A DNA stretch of 64,000 bases from Aporrectodea caliginosa. Its lineage: Eukaryota; Annelida; Clitellata; Crassiclitellata; Lumbricidae. Shown one piece after another: positions 22,113 to 32,643 of this stretch. The notes beneath the pieces were generated by a model. It did not search any database and was not told where the DNA came from. It worked only from the letters and a program-made list of their open reading frames with translations. The DNA lies in contig JACEVL010000153.1 in the NCBI GenBank assembly GCA_020284085.1, positions 232,501-296,500 of the forward strand. Direction: 5' to 3'. The translations under genes were made by a program, and so were the position numbers. Each line of letters opens with the position of its first letter. The stretch's first letter is position 1.

Positions 22113-22494
22113 GTTACCCCAAAACCCCCGATTTATCGAAAATATTTACAGTGTCGTTATCCTGCAATATCGCTAATACATCAAGATATAATTGAAAACG
22201 TCGTTGCGAGCTCTGTCTGTCTGCCCATAACTATATCGAATCGCATACCACTTGCTTTCGCAAATCGTCAAACTGTGAGGTCACAACATTTAGCAAAAGT
22301 GTCCAAATAATTAAGAAATGAAATATTTTCACTTACCGCGAAACGAAATACACAAACTCGATATCAGAAGGTAACTTCAGATGGCGCCAGCATATTATGT
22401 ATAATTTTATAGCGCTTAAATACTGCAGAGGCTCTACGAAGGCCCTAGGCGTTTCACCCCACCTAGGCCTTTTGCCCCACTCCACCCTAAAATA

Positions 22495-22640
22495 GCGCAG
22501 CGAATACAAGTAATTACAGCTGAAGTGGATACTTTTTAAAGGTGTTTAACTAGTGCATAACATTTTCGAATGATTTAGCGACATCTTGTGACAGCCAGGG
22601 CCAGCGTCGTCTGCCTTGCTTTGTATGTAGGTGGTTGTAA
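22495..22640 (-). repeat. Degenerate Z and X modules of the hairpin family
   Basis: AAAGGTGTTTAACTAGTG, then GCGACATCTTGTGACAGCC and CGTCGTCTGCC, an X variant also seen at 36255-36320 and 28862-28915. Confidence 0.5.
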
Positions 22641-22756
22641 CTTAATGATGGTAAAATAGAGATTTAAACAGTATGGCAACAAAAGCAATTGACCAGATAG
22701 CGTAATTATTATTGTTCTGAGCAGTTCTCACCACTCGTATTGCGTTGCAGAGATCA

Positions 22757-22945
22757 TATTAAGTAAGTAAGTACAGTAAGTATATCCTTCATTGAAAAGC
22801 ACTAGCAAACGCACAGCACTGTACATGGCAAGATTAATTCAACAAATAAAAAAATTATATATATGCAACCAATGAATTGAATGAGAGGCTTTATTGTACA
22901 TTAGAGGAACATAGAGGAAGAAAAGCTAGGGCTAGTCATAGGGGA
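22757..22945 (-). mobile_element. LINE/SINE 3' end with (ACTT)n tail
   Basis: The minus strand matches 56831-57002: GAGGCTTTATTGTACA-type start, CACAGCACTGTACATGG, a region ending GAAAAGCACTAGCAAACGCA (plus-strand reading) and ACTT repeats as tail. Confidence 0.65.
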
Positions 22946-23039
22946 AAATGAAAGGTTTAAATAGCCAGATCTAGGCTAAACATAGTTTATTTGTATAGCG
23001 TCCAGGCAAGGAACCATTTCTGAAGCTAGAGATTTACTA

Positions 23040-23110
23040 CTTATCGACGGATCGATGGATCCAGAGTTTGACGACATCTTATGGAAACAAAGGCATTTGA
23101 CGTCGACAGA
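23040..23110 (-). repeat. X hairpin with (ATCC)-type tail
   Basis: Hairpin exactly 23072-23105; the sense 3' side passes through CTCTGGATCCATCGATCCG. Confidence 0.7.
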
Positions 23111-23171
23111 AATGATTTCTGCACAGTTCCCACCTTCAAAGTTAATGGATTATGATCAAGAAGCATAATAT

Positions 23172-23395
23172 ACACGGTGGTTTAGGGGTATGTTCGGTGC
23201 CTTGCAGCTGGAGGGTTGCGGGTTCGAATCCACCTCAAAGTCGCCGCGTAGGGACCCTGGGCAAGTCCTTCACTCGCAATTGCTCATGCGCTTCGGCGTG
23301 AAACTCCGATTCAGCGTTCGCGCAGTAGTCGGGAGCGCCTCTGAACGGGCAATCTGGTAGGGCGCTATAACAAGTGTTCAAATACAATACAATAC
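23172..23395 (+). mobile_element. tRNA-derived SINE, family A (single unit)
   Basis: An A-box-like GGTGGTTTAGGGG is followed by a perfect B box GGTTCGAATCC (23221-23231), so an internal RNA polymerase III promoter is likely. The body contains GACCCTGGGCAAGTCCTTCA, similar (from memory) to conserved cores of several animal SINEs. The 3' end is GGAGCGCCTCTGAACG ... GGGCGCTATAACAAG plus ACAAT repeats, like the local CR1/L2 LINE ends. Confidence 0.88.
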
Positions 23396-23429
23396 CCGTC
23401 TCTCGCAACATATCGGCAAAGCCTTCTAG

Positions 23430-23540
23430 TTTACCTATATAACGTTGATTGAAACGTAATAAAGGTGTCTAATGAAGGCATTACATTATCCAACGTTTCA
23501 ACGATATCTTGTGGCTACAAGGGCCGTTGACGTCGATAAG
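23430..23540 (-). repeat. Z and X modules of the hairpin family
   Basis: TATATAACGTTGATTGAAAC with AAAGGTGTCTAATG (Z, antisense), then the X hairpin 23502-23535. Confidence 0.65.
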
Positions 23541-23579
23541 AAGAAACTGTTGATGCATTCTCGACGTTGATTTATATAG

Positions 23580-23800
23580 GCCTATGTATGCATGTATGTA
23601 TGTATGTATGTATGTATATATGTATGTATGCATGCATGTATATATATATATATGCACATAAGCATGTTTGCATTGTTTCCTGTATATTATATACAAACAT
23701 ACATACATAATACATACAAACAAGCATACATATAATGCATGCAAAAGCATGTATATTTTCGTAAGCATGCATATCTGCTTGAATGTGTCAATCTATTTGA
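23580..23800. repeat. (ATGT)n/(AT)n tract
   Basis: TGTA and TATA repeats; frames over it are artefacts. Confidence 0.9.
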
Positions 23801-23804
23801 GTAA

Positions 23805-24190
23805 GTAAGTAAGTATACTCCTTATTACGACCAATTGCTTATACCATACTTTGGTTTACATGGCATTTAAACGAGGTAAAGCATTCTAGTCAAAAACGTT
23901 TTCCTCGTTAGGTTGTCCGCCCTAGGGATAACTCTGTTGTGCAGTCTCGGCCTCATGAAGTACGACTGTGGTCTCAACGATGGGAGGAATGGCTTCAACA
24001 CATGCCACTGATCAAGCAAGACAGCAGCAGAGGCTCCCGTCCGCAGCTCTACATAATTGCTCGAAGGCAGGGTGTTCGTCACTCGTCAGGAAGATAATGC
24101 AGTCGGATCAAGCGGTCTATCACGAACTGCGGTCTACCAAGCTCCTGCTGCCCTGCAAAGACCCTTCATGCCGGGACCGCGTATGACATG
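23805..24190 (-). mobile_element. LINE 3' part with MRPRxHN motif and (ACTT)n tail
   Basis: The minus strand 23867-24082 encodes AAVLLDQWHVLKPFLPSLRP then YFMRPRLHNRVIPR and TRKTFLTRMLYLV. Near-identical DNA lies at 42808-43080. The 3' end runs to ACTT repeats at 23800-23817. Confidence 0.65.
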
Positions 24191-24589
24191 CGGATCATTC
24201 TTACCAGTTCATTCAGACTTGGTCCAATGAGGCGGTGCGCAGTCATAATTCGCAGGGCATTAAAAGCTAAAGATTAAGACTATCGTCAATTTGTGACTTG
24301 TTCGAGTTTTTGTAGTTTTCCTCATGATGTTGTTTTAAGCAACACAGAATTCTCATAAATCTATCATATGAATTATTATGAGCAAGTTTATTAACTTTTT
24401 ACTTGAACCCTCGGCAGTAAAAGTCTAACCTAAAAATTTTCCTTTTCTATAGTATCATGGATCTCAAGTTTAGACCTGAACCGTCTATTCTACGGTATAA
24501 TCGGCAAATTACACGGAGGTTTATATTAAATTCCAAAGTGTCGGACCAGCCAAAGGACCCAACATTATCAGTAGGATACGATAGCCGAA

Positions 24590-24790
24590 TGGTTAGAGCT
24601 CTCTGTTTAGACACCTTTAAAACGTTATCTAACGATACTATATAAACTGGAGGCGGCGTTCTGGCCACACTAACTCCGCCACTGTTCGCTTTCTGACAGT
24701 GCCAGTCCCAAGCCTGGATAAAGGAGGAGGGCGACGCTAATGGTCATTGTTACCACACAGCTAGTCGTTAAAAAGGAAACACAACAATCT
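24590..24790 (+). repeat. Hairpin-repeat family: Z then Y modules (well preserved)
   Basis: CCGAATGGTTAGAGC, TTTAGACACCTTTAAAACGT and ACTATATAA (Z), then ACTCCGCCACTGTTCGC, GACAGTGCCAGTCCCAAGCC, GATAAAGGAGGAGGGCGACG and TAATGGTCATTGTTACC (Y) with GTCGTTAAA. The copy at 58505-58705 has the same order and spacing. Confidence 0.8.
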
Positions 24791-24799
24791 GGCCACACT

Positions 24800-25345
24800 G
24801 TGCTCAACAACTGCTTAACCTTCCTGTCCCAACTAACACCATGAACCCCAGGCTCTAAAATAATGCGTACCAACCAACCAATGACGATCTGAAACGAATG
24901 ATCTGCAATCAAGAAAATAAACGAATATACAATTAATGTTTTTAATTAAAGACGTTAATGACATTCCAGTTATTAGTAAAGAAATCTTAAGGCAGATATA
25001 AGAGACGTCATTGGAATAATAATAGCTTAAAATGTTTTCATCCGCTGCGATGTATTTTATTTAATAACAGCGGATGCTATTCCATTTGATATTTACAACG
25101 GCCCTCTGTGATCATTTTATACCATGTCATGCAGACTTGGTCCCTTGGGAGCAGTGATTGGAGGTACATGAATACTCATTCTTAACTGCATGTATATATA
25201 TATATATATATATACTGCATGTAGACTATATATATATACATACATAAACATATATATATATAATTATGCATGACATTTCTTTGATTTTCTTACCCGACAA
25301 CTTGACATATGCGAATATGCTGCATATAATATATTAGATAAATGC

Positions 25346-25379
<34 letters not shown>

Positions 25380-25680
25380 ATATATATATGCGATAAACGG
25401 AAATGACGTGGGAAATGTTCGTGCTGCCATTGTCAATCCATCGCATGCATATAACGTCGGCCATCGTGCTGCCACCTGTCGTTGGCCGGCTTCGTCCGGC
25501 GCATGCGCAACGCATTCTGTCGTTGGCGGTCCAGCGCGACATCTGTCGTTGCCTCGTTAATTCGCATGACTATTGAAGCTGACCACCGGAAGTTGGTGGA
25601 CATTACATCCGATGGCGCAATATCCGGGTCTTTACGAACTGGTTGAAGAACGCTTCTTCCCTTTCGTACAACAGGTGGTT
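24800..25680. other. No gene seen; TA tracts and a CpG-rich patch
   Basis: (TA)n tracts at about 25193-25262 and 25346-25391, then a CpG- and GTTG-rich stretch (25400-25560) without recognisable coding. Confidence 0.45.
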
Positions 25681-25682
25681 GA

Positions 25683-25744
25683 ATACCTTGGCATCGGGTA
25701 AGTGGCATTTCTTACTTCCTTGGCATCGGGTAAGTGGCATTTCA
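25683..25744. repeat. Tandem duplication, two units of about 31 bp
   Basis: CCTTGGCATCGGGTAAGTGG occurs twice in direct succession. Confidence 0.9.
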
Positions 25745-25944
25745 AACTGTTCAAGAGCAGAATCAAAATTATACTACAGCAGCAGTGGGGTGTAGTTTAA
25801 ACTGTCCGCGAAGCTGTTGGTTCCGCGATTCCACTGGCCGAATGAGATACAGCAGCCAAGTATGAATCCGCCACGGTCACATCCTAGATCTAACTACGGC
25901 TATTGAGTCATGGGATAAGCGTATTACTATTAGTATTATTATTA

Positions 25945-25957
25945 TTGTTACTACTAC

Positions 25958-25990
<33 letters not shown>

Positions 25991-26130
25991 CAGTAGCAGT
26001 AGCAGTAGCAGTAGCAGTAGCAGTAGCAGTAGCAGTAGCAGTAGCAGTAGCAGTAGCAGTAGCAGTAGCAGTAGCAGTAGCAGTAGCAGTAGCAGTAGCA
26101 GTAGCAGTAGCAGTAGTAGTAGTAGTGGGA
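25945..26130. repeat. (AGTAGC)n hexanucleotide repeat
   Basis: AGT repeats pass into about 20 units of AGTAGC and back to AGT. Leu- or Ala/Val-only frames over it are artefacts. Confidence 0.95.
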
Positions 26131-26189
26131 GCAGCAGCAACAGCAGCAGTAGGCCTATTCCAGTAGCAGTCTGATACGTTGTTGATACA

Positions 26190-26300
26190 GCGATATTTGA
26201 CATTTGTAATTTGATATTTGAATTTGCTATTTGACATTTGATTTTTAACATTTGATATTTGACATTTAATGTGATGCTTGACATTTGACATATAACAAAT
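26190..26300. repeat. ATTTGACATTTGATATTTGA-type minisatellite
   Basis: About ten imperfect ACATTTG/ATATTTG units. Confidence 0.7.
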
Positions 26301-27955
26301 TGACTACCGTTATGACCACCATGACTATCACGACCACCTAGGTTAGGTTAGTTGCTGATTAACGACATTGTGTCATAAGAAAGTTGATTAGACAACTCGT
26401 TCTTGTGATTTCAAGTTCACGAGAGCTGTATGAGACCTTGAACCGATTGACTTGACCTGGCCTGACCCGATTATCGATTTTATTTTGACTGGGCGCCTGT
26501 AAATAAGCTGGTTCCCGCGACTTCACTCTTTTTGACGCTGTAGAAATATTCGAGGTTACGATTACGAAGATTATGCAAGTTGTTTAACTGGCTTGATCGA
26601 AACTGTATCGGCGAAGAATGTACAATTTTATATACCCAGAGCAGTGGCTCACAAACTGCGGCTTTCGAACCAAAACTGGTACGCTAGCTGTTTTTAGTTA
26701 GCCCGTCAAACCTTTCTTACTGCTGAAAAATTCTGGCCATATTGTGAAGGAGCTCTTTATTTTTCTATCTGTTAGCTCCCGGGTGGACTACTATATGTTC
26801 GAATTTTAAATCACAGTCGAGTATAAACTAATAATTATCTTCCAGATGGAACTAAATCCTCAGCATAAGTTGGTAGATTTGATGTGCAATTCTGTTTTAA
26901 GAAGCAAGTTCATGGCACTTCAAGCATATGACGTCATTTTAGCAACTACTGCAATATGAACAGTTTAAATAAAAGTATCTACGCCCATCGATTTAGATCT
27001 ACATGTCTTGTCTGTTCCACCTACGGGTGTAAGCAATCAGTTTATGCAATGAAACCTATTAATAAAATACAGCCCGTAAAAACAAAGTTTTTACTATATC
27101 CATCTAGTATCCTATAATGCGTCTTATGAAGCAGTTACCTCTATTAAATATATAGTCCGCGTTCATTTTACAACATAGCACGCTTAACGAGGCAGCGCGC
27201 CCATTATTGTTGCAGCCAATGACAACGCTGGCCAATGGCAACGCTGCGTATCGCAAAAAAGGATTCCCCGATTCGAAAAGTTGAGTCCCCGATTCTATAA
27301 GGTAGCCTTTTTGGGGAGCTGAAATTTTGATAGAATGAAGTGTGTGCGAGGGCGAGTCTGTCTGCCAAGTTTCACGACGATTGAATGATTGTAAGTGATC
27401 GAACTAGTCGTCGCAAGATTTGACTTTTTAGCCTGTGGCTCAATCAAGCAAGCATTCAAGCAAGTTAAACTAGATGGATAAAAATAGGCAGCAAACCAGG
27501 TTCACAGATAACAATTTAGTTGCGTTTATGACTTTAGCCACATCTTTTCAGCCAGGCATTAAAAGCCTGGATTCTAAACATCAATAATTGCTGAAGAGTT
27601 TAAGTTCCAAATACTGAATTATGAACGGTACATGTACAGGAGTTTTTTTCTAATTCACATGAATTTCTCCATTAAATTGAAATGTTTCAGTAGCAATATA
27701 ATTTTGGCTTGATATTTGAAGAGCCTTTGCTTAATTTATGTATTCTACGATAAACATTCTTATACTAGAGATGCGTGGCCCGCTGAAGTTACAAGAGAGC
27801 TTGTTTTGGTCCTTGTTTAAAATGAGGTCGACGTAAACGTTTTTGTCAGTCATTAATCCGTTCGCAGACAGAGTAATAATAAACTAATTTACTCTTATAT
27901 AGCGACGAATGATGCGATTTAAAGGTGTGTAAACGAGGCGTAGGTTTTGCTTGCT
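26300..27955. other. No gene recognised (about 1.65 kb)
   Basis: AT-rich unique-looking sequence. CAGTGGCTCACAAACTGCGG near 26641 could be a worn hAT end, but there is no partner. Confidence 0.4.
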
Positions 27956-27959
27956 TTAC

Positions 27960-28258
27960 GATATTTTAATAATAATAATAATTATAACCTTCGTCTATTT
28001 ATTCAAACTGACATGAACGCAATATGACTACAAGTCATAATATGAAAGGACGATCACAAGTTATTGCAGAAGTCCAATTTAACTGTATGGCAGCCATGCA
28101 AACGCCCATCTGGCCAACTGCTCATTTTACCAGCGCCACCTGGCGAATGAGAGGATGAGTCGACCTTTTAGATGGTAGCGGGAATCGATCCCGCATCCGT
28201 GCTGATCTTCTGGTCTTCGTGCTCCAGTGTTAACTATTCACCTAAACCCCCTCTCCAT
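27960..28258 (-). mobile_element. tRNA-derived SINE, family C (minus)
   Basis: On the minus strand: TTTAGGTGAATAG (A box region), GGGATCGATTCCC (B box), GGTAAAATGAGCAG, GCTGCCATACAGTTAAAT, TGTCAGTTTGAATAAAT and an (ATT)n tail. Same order and spacing as 16902-17160. Confidence 0.75.
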
Positions 28259-28299
28259 TTGATTACATCTAGGGCCTACATGTATTGCTTTCCCGATAT

Positions 28300-29070
28300 G
28301 GCAATGGGTTGGTTAGTTGCGGCTTAACGACACTGAAGCTACATCAAAGACTATTAGCATCGTTCTCCTTATATGTCCACTCTTGCAACTGGCACTACCA
28401 GATTATCGATTGTTACGGAGTTACTAGCTCAATGGATTCAGAGTTTAACGACATCTTATGGCAACAAAGGCCGTTGATGTCGACAGGAAATTATGTTGAA
28501 CAGGTCTCTCCGTTCCATTGGCATAGTTCAGTAAAAGATATTAGCCTAACCCTTCTCCTTTATCCACGTTTTGGACTGGCACTGCTAAAATACGGACAGT
28601 AGGTATTTCATGTTGTAGTAGTAGTTTCAGTTTCACGGCACTGAGTGATAACAGAGTTCATTAGCGTCGCCCTCCTTCTTTATCCAGGCTTGGGTCTGGC
28701 ACTACCAGATTACGAGAAGCGGCGAATTTCATGTATAAAACTTGCGATCAAAGAAATTTTTAAAGGTGTCTAAACAGAGTCTCATTATTGACCGTAGTTT
28801 TGAGTGTTTACCGACATATTACATAAAGGTTTCAATTTCTTTAGTCAATTATAGTGATTTTCCATTGTTTATCAATGTCTTATGGTTGCCAGGGCCGTCA
28901 ACGTCGGCCTGCCTTGGTTAGACGTATTTCATCGGCAATGGAACGAAAATTGCTTATATATAGGGTTTGAAACAACCAATTAAAAGGTGTTTAAATAAAG
29001 CCATCATTTGGGATGGGATCCACAGTTTTTACGGCAGCTTATGACAACATAGGCCGTTTCCGCCGACAAA
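28300..29070 (-). repeat. Cluster of hairpin-family modules
   Basis: On the plus strand, in order: Y (28310-28395), X hairpin (28449-28482), partial Y (28500-28600), Y (28620-28720) with a GTAGTAGTAG-type tail, Z (AAAGGTGTCTAAACAGAG, 28762-28780), X variant (28873-28906), Z (28982-28995) and X hairpin (29032-29065). All are in the same orientation. This is the densest accumulation in the window. Confidence 0.75.
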
Positions 29071-29654
29071 GATTAGTTTGGGCATATTACAGCTCATTAG
29101 TAAGGACCTTCCCGATAGTTCTATAAATCTGGAGAGTGCAACTTTCCACTTGGAAAGGTGTCCTTGTCGCATTCTTTCTTCTCACACTATTCACTTTAAA
29201 ATAAGCCCATAACCGGTTTAAATTGGGTTTCTCTAACTCACATGAATATTTCCATTAAATTGAAATGTTTCAAAAGCGACATGATTTCGTTTTGATATTT
29301 AAAGAACTTTTAGTTAACTTAATTTTTCTACGAAAACGTTTGAAAATTAAAATTGGTCGTTTAAATGGCTTGATTTGGCCCTTGGTGCAAATGTTTGTGA
29401 ACCGTTTACCTTGGGTATGGTATGAAAAGGTCAATGAAAACAGGAAGGTGTGTCAAGGTAATGTAAACTAAGGCATTAGTTCCATCTCTTGAACTTTCCA
29501 ATTAACAGTAGTTTAATATTTTAAACTCTAATCTTTATTATTCTTTTGAACTCGTTATAATCAGTTGCGGTGTGTCAGCTGTTTTGAGTGCCAATAATAG
29601 ACGAATATAATAATAGGTAAGAGAAAGTAGATAGTACCTCACATATATATACTA

Positions 29655-29840
29655 CATATACGAAGGACATAGAAACAAAGGCAGACCAAGACTGCGCTGG
29701 ATAGAAAATAATAAATGAGGACATAACAAGACGTGGACTAACATTGAGAGCAGCAATAGACTTGAGAAATGACCGAGGACAATCATGGAGAACATTTATT
29801 TGTACACATGGCCGCTACCTGCTCGGCGTCAGGAACTGAT
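29655..29840 (+). mobile_element. RTE-like LINE C-terminal fragment
   Basis: The plus strand, with one frame change, gives YEGHRNKGRPRLRWIEN and LRAAIDLRNDRGQSWRTFI, matching RRKRGRPRKRWMDEI and LREATRDRNTWRR of the full-length element. A triplet repeat follows directly. Confidence 0.7.
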
Positions 29841-29860
29841 GACGACGACGATGATGATGG

Positions 29861-29913
<53 letters not shown>

Positions 29914-29931
29914 ATGATGATGATGATGATG

Positions 29932-29989
<58 letters not shown>

Positions 29990-30020
29990 GTAGTAGTAGT
30001 AGTAGTAGTATTACTGTATT
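29841..30020. repeat. (GAT)n, (ATT)n, (AGT)n microsatellites
   Basis: Three abutting triplet repeats; Asp/Tyr and Met/Ile frames are artefacts. Confidence 0.95.
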
Positions 30021-30246
30021 ATTATTGTTTTAATTATTAGTATTTTACTGTTATTATTGTTATTACGATGATGATGCTGATGATCATGATGAACAACGAT
30101 CATGATGATGACCATATTGATGACAAGGTCAATTAGGGCATTGTAATAATTATATACCAATCATTAGGGTAGAATATACTAAAGTAAATAAGTCTAAAAA
30201 GGCAATGCGCAGAACGATAATGAATAACATGAGAGTTACTTGCCAG

Positions 30247-31575
30247 TAGGGGAATGCAAACCCGGGGTCTTTTTTCGAAACCCGGGTTTCGGGTTTGACC
30301 GCCGTGAAAACCCTAACCCGGGTAACCCGGGTTTGGACGGGTTAACAAATTTTACATGATAAATATTATTTACTGCACTATTTCTTGCGTAAGAACAACG
30401 TCGTCGTATGCAGCTACAAGTCCAACGTTCTCCAACAGTCAAGAATTTTGCATAAAAAGAAAACTTTAGGATAATCGCGATTTTTTTTTATATAAGCAGT
30501 GTTTTTCAATAAAAAATGTTCCGGAACTGAACAATTCCAGAACAGTTATGGAAGACATTGCAAGGGTTCCGAAGGCCTAAACCTGAGCCTCTAATTTTAT
30601 AGCATCCTGAATACCAATAAACACTGAAAACGCTAAAATTAAATTAAATTGACTAAATAATTTTTTTTAAATGTAAGTAAATAAAATAATTTTAGCAGCT
30701 TGAAAAATTCACGGAATGCCGTTCCGGAGCGTTCTGTCTGAAAGAAACATTGCATAGGCCTATAAAAATTGTCAAATGACAGCTTAATCGTCTACATCTA
30801 AGCTTTAGGCCATTCCAGTGCCTGCCCATTTGCTTTCAGAAGATAATTTTGTTATCGTTACTCTGCAACCCAATTTGGCAGAGCCAGAACTTACTAAAGT
30901 AGATGCTGCTTTGGAGACATATCGCAGCCTGTGATTGTGCTTGGACTAAAGAGGCCTACCGTCATTGGCTTCGTCAGAACGACAAGGGTCACCAACGTCC
31001 TGTGTTTCAGTAGGTTTATCTTTTTGCTTGGACCCGAGATGAATAGCCTATGCATATTTCTTGTTGCACCGCTGGCAATTTTTGCTGCGAGTTACATAAC
31101 TGACATTGAGCCGTCTGGCCCTCAGAATCGTGAACGAAATGATCCCAAACACGACCCTTTACATTTGCTGATTTAGACATTGTTTGGATTTGTGTCTGAA
31201 ATCACTAAATTCAAATAAAAACAGTTTACTGCTATTAGGCCCCTATTTACGAATTCGAAGCTACGACGCCGACGTGTCAAAACACTCAACATTAGTCACT
31301 GGTCACACTCATACGAAGTCACCAATAAAGATATGGAATGAGCCGATAAATAAGTAGTTAGAAGTTGTATTACGTAAACCCGTTATCAACCACTATTATA
31401 GTTATATTTCCATTACTCGACATTTGTGAGTTTCACACCGTGAAGGACGGTGAAAGTTAGGCCTACAATTTTCAAACCCGTCGAACTCGGGTTTCAATCG
31501 CGTTCAAACCCGGGTTTCGGGTTTGGAAAAAAGCCGGGTAACCCGGGTTCGGGTAACCCGGGTTTGCATTCCCTA
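30247..31575. mobile_element. Non-autonomous hAT transposon with 8-bp target duplication
   Basis: CTTGCCAG (30239-30246 and 31576-31583) flanks an element whose ends are TAGGGGAATGCAAACCCGGG and, inverted, TAGGGAATGCAAACCCGGGT. The 8-bp duplication is the hAT hallmark. The ends contain further AACCCGGGT/ACCCGGGTT repeats. The 1,329-bp interior holds a broken BED finger but no transposase domain. Confidence 0.9.
31040..31170 (-). pseudogene. Broken BED-type zinc finger of a hAT transposase
   Basis: The minus strand reads MSKSANVKGRVWDHFVHD then GQTAQCQLCNSQ. One base must be skipped in an A-run before it continues KIASGATRNMHRLF, giving the usual BED order (WDHF, C-x2-C, then His). It is a remnant of the N-terminus of the parent transposase. 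Confidence 0.65.
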
Positions 31576-31899
31576 CTTGCCAGAGATCAATACTTGAATC
31601 AGAGGCACACGCGAAAGGGAAAGCAGATGGACACTAATGTAAATGTAGGAGGTGGAGAAACTGGGGAACAATGGTTCAGTTCTTCCGAAATCTAATATCA
31701 GACAAAGACGGTATAATATAGGAAGATAAGAGCACTCGACGGTAACTCTGCAATCTCATCCACCCCTTACAACAGAACTCCAGCGCCTTCGAGAGGTGCT
31801 TGAAGGGCAATGTATAAATGGTCAGCCACACGCATGCGTACACACAAACATACATGCATACATAAATATATATACATACATACACACAGACTTAGAACC

Positions 31900-32200
31900 A
31901 CGCGTACATGCAATATCTTCACGTTCATACAATCTATTCGTCTCGGCTGCCTCCCTTCGTCCTCTTCGATCTCTGCATCGTCTTGACCTTCCTGTTCATC
32001 GGGTTAGGACTGCCATAACCCAATCCCGAGCTTTTGTTTGCATTTCTCCTTAATTGTGGAATGACCTCATCCCTCAGTTCTGACTGCAGGTCCGGCTGCA
32101 TCTCTCCGCTGTCTTAAATCTTGCTTTTCTCTAGGGTCCTTTGCACTGGAAGCGCCTCTGATTGCGCTGCTAGAGGCGCTTTAGAAACTCTTTAATACAA
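31900..32200 (+). mobile_element. CR1/L2-like LINE 3' fragment
   Basis: The plus strand encodes AASLRPLRSLHRLDLPVHR and TAITQSRAFV, then a stop-filled LWNDL region, the CCTCTGATTG/AGAGGCGCTTTAG hairpin and an ATACAAT tail. The outer hAT begins in this tail. Confidence 0.7.
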
Positions 32201-32643
32201 TGCAGTCAGTGCCGCCTTGGGTGGGGCCGAACCGAGAGGTCGCACACGGCTCGTGACTTGGGGTGGGGCGAAAATGTAATAGAAAATTAACATGAAGAAA
32301 CCCTAATAAAAATATTATGGTTTGGATTAAATCTTCTCTGTTGTCAATAAAATTAAAGTCAAATTGTGCCAACAGTTAAGTTTGTATCAAAAATATATTA
32401 GCGCTATAATATTAACTTCCTCTATATCCCAGAATCCTCGTGACGAGAACTTCCGCAATGATTTAAAAATAGAAACATGAGCTGCATGGCGCCTACAGTG
32501 CATGCAACTACCACGGTATTCTCTTGGCCTCAAGTTAAAATTACACAATGATTTATAATAATTCTAAGGGTTTATATAAATAGCAGCTGTTTGATTAGTG
32601 ACGGGTAATTTCTTAGATGAATATTTTTGACAGTTCATGTCAC

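Larger units (their letters stand above)
19010..22487 (-). mobile_element. Apparently intact pogo-like (Tc1/mariner superfamily) DNA transposon
   Basis: The ends are near-perfect inverted repeats: GGGTAGAGTGGGGCAAAAGG from 19010 and, read inwards from 22487, GGGTGGAGTGGGGCAAAAGG; one difference in 22 bp. TA flanks both sides (19008-19009, 22488-22489), the superfamily target duplication. The 3,478-bp element contains one two-exon transposase gene without stops or frameshifts and subterminal GGGGTAAAACGCCCA-type motifs near both ends. It may have moved recently. Confidence 0.93.
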
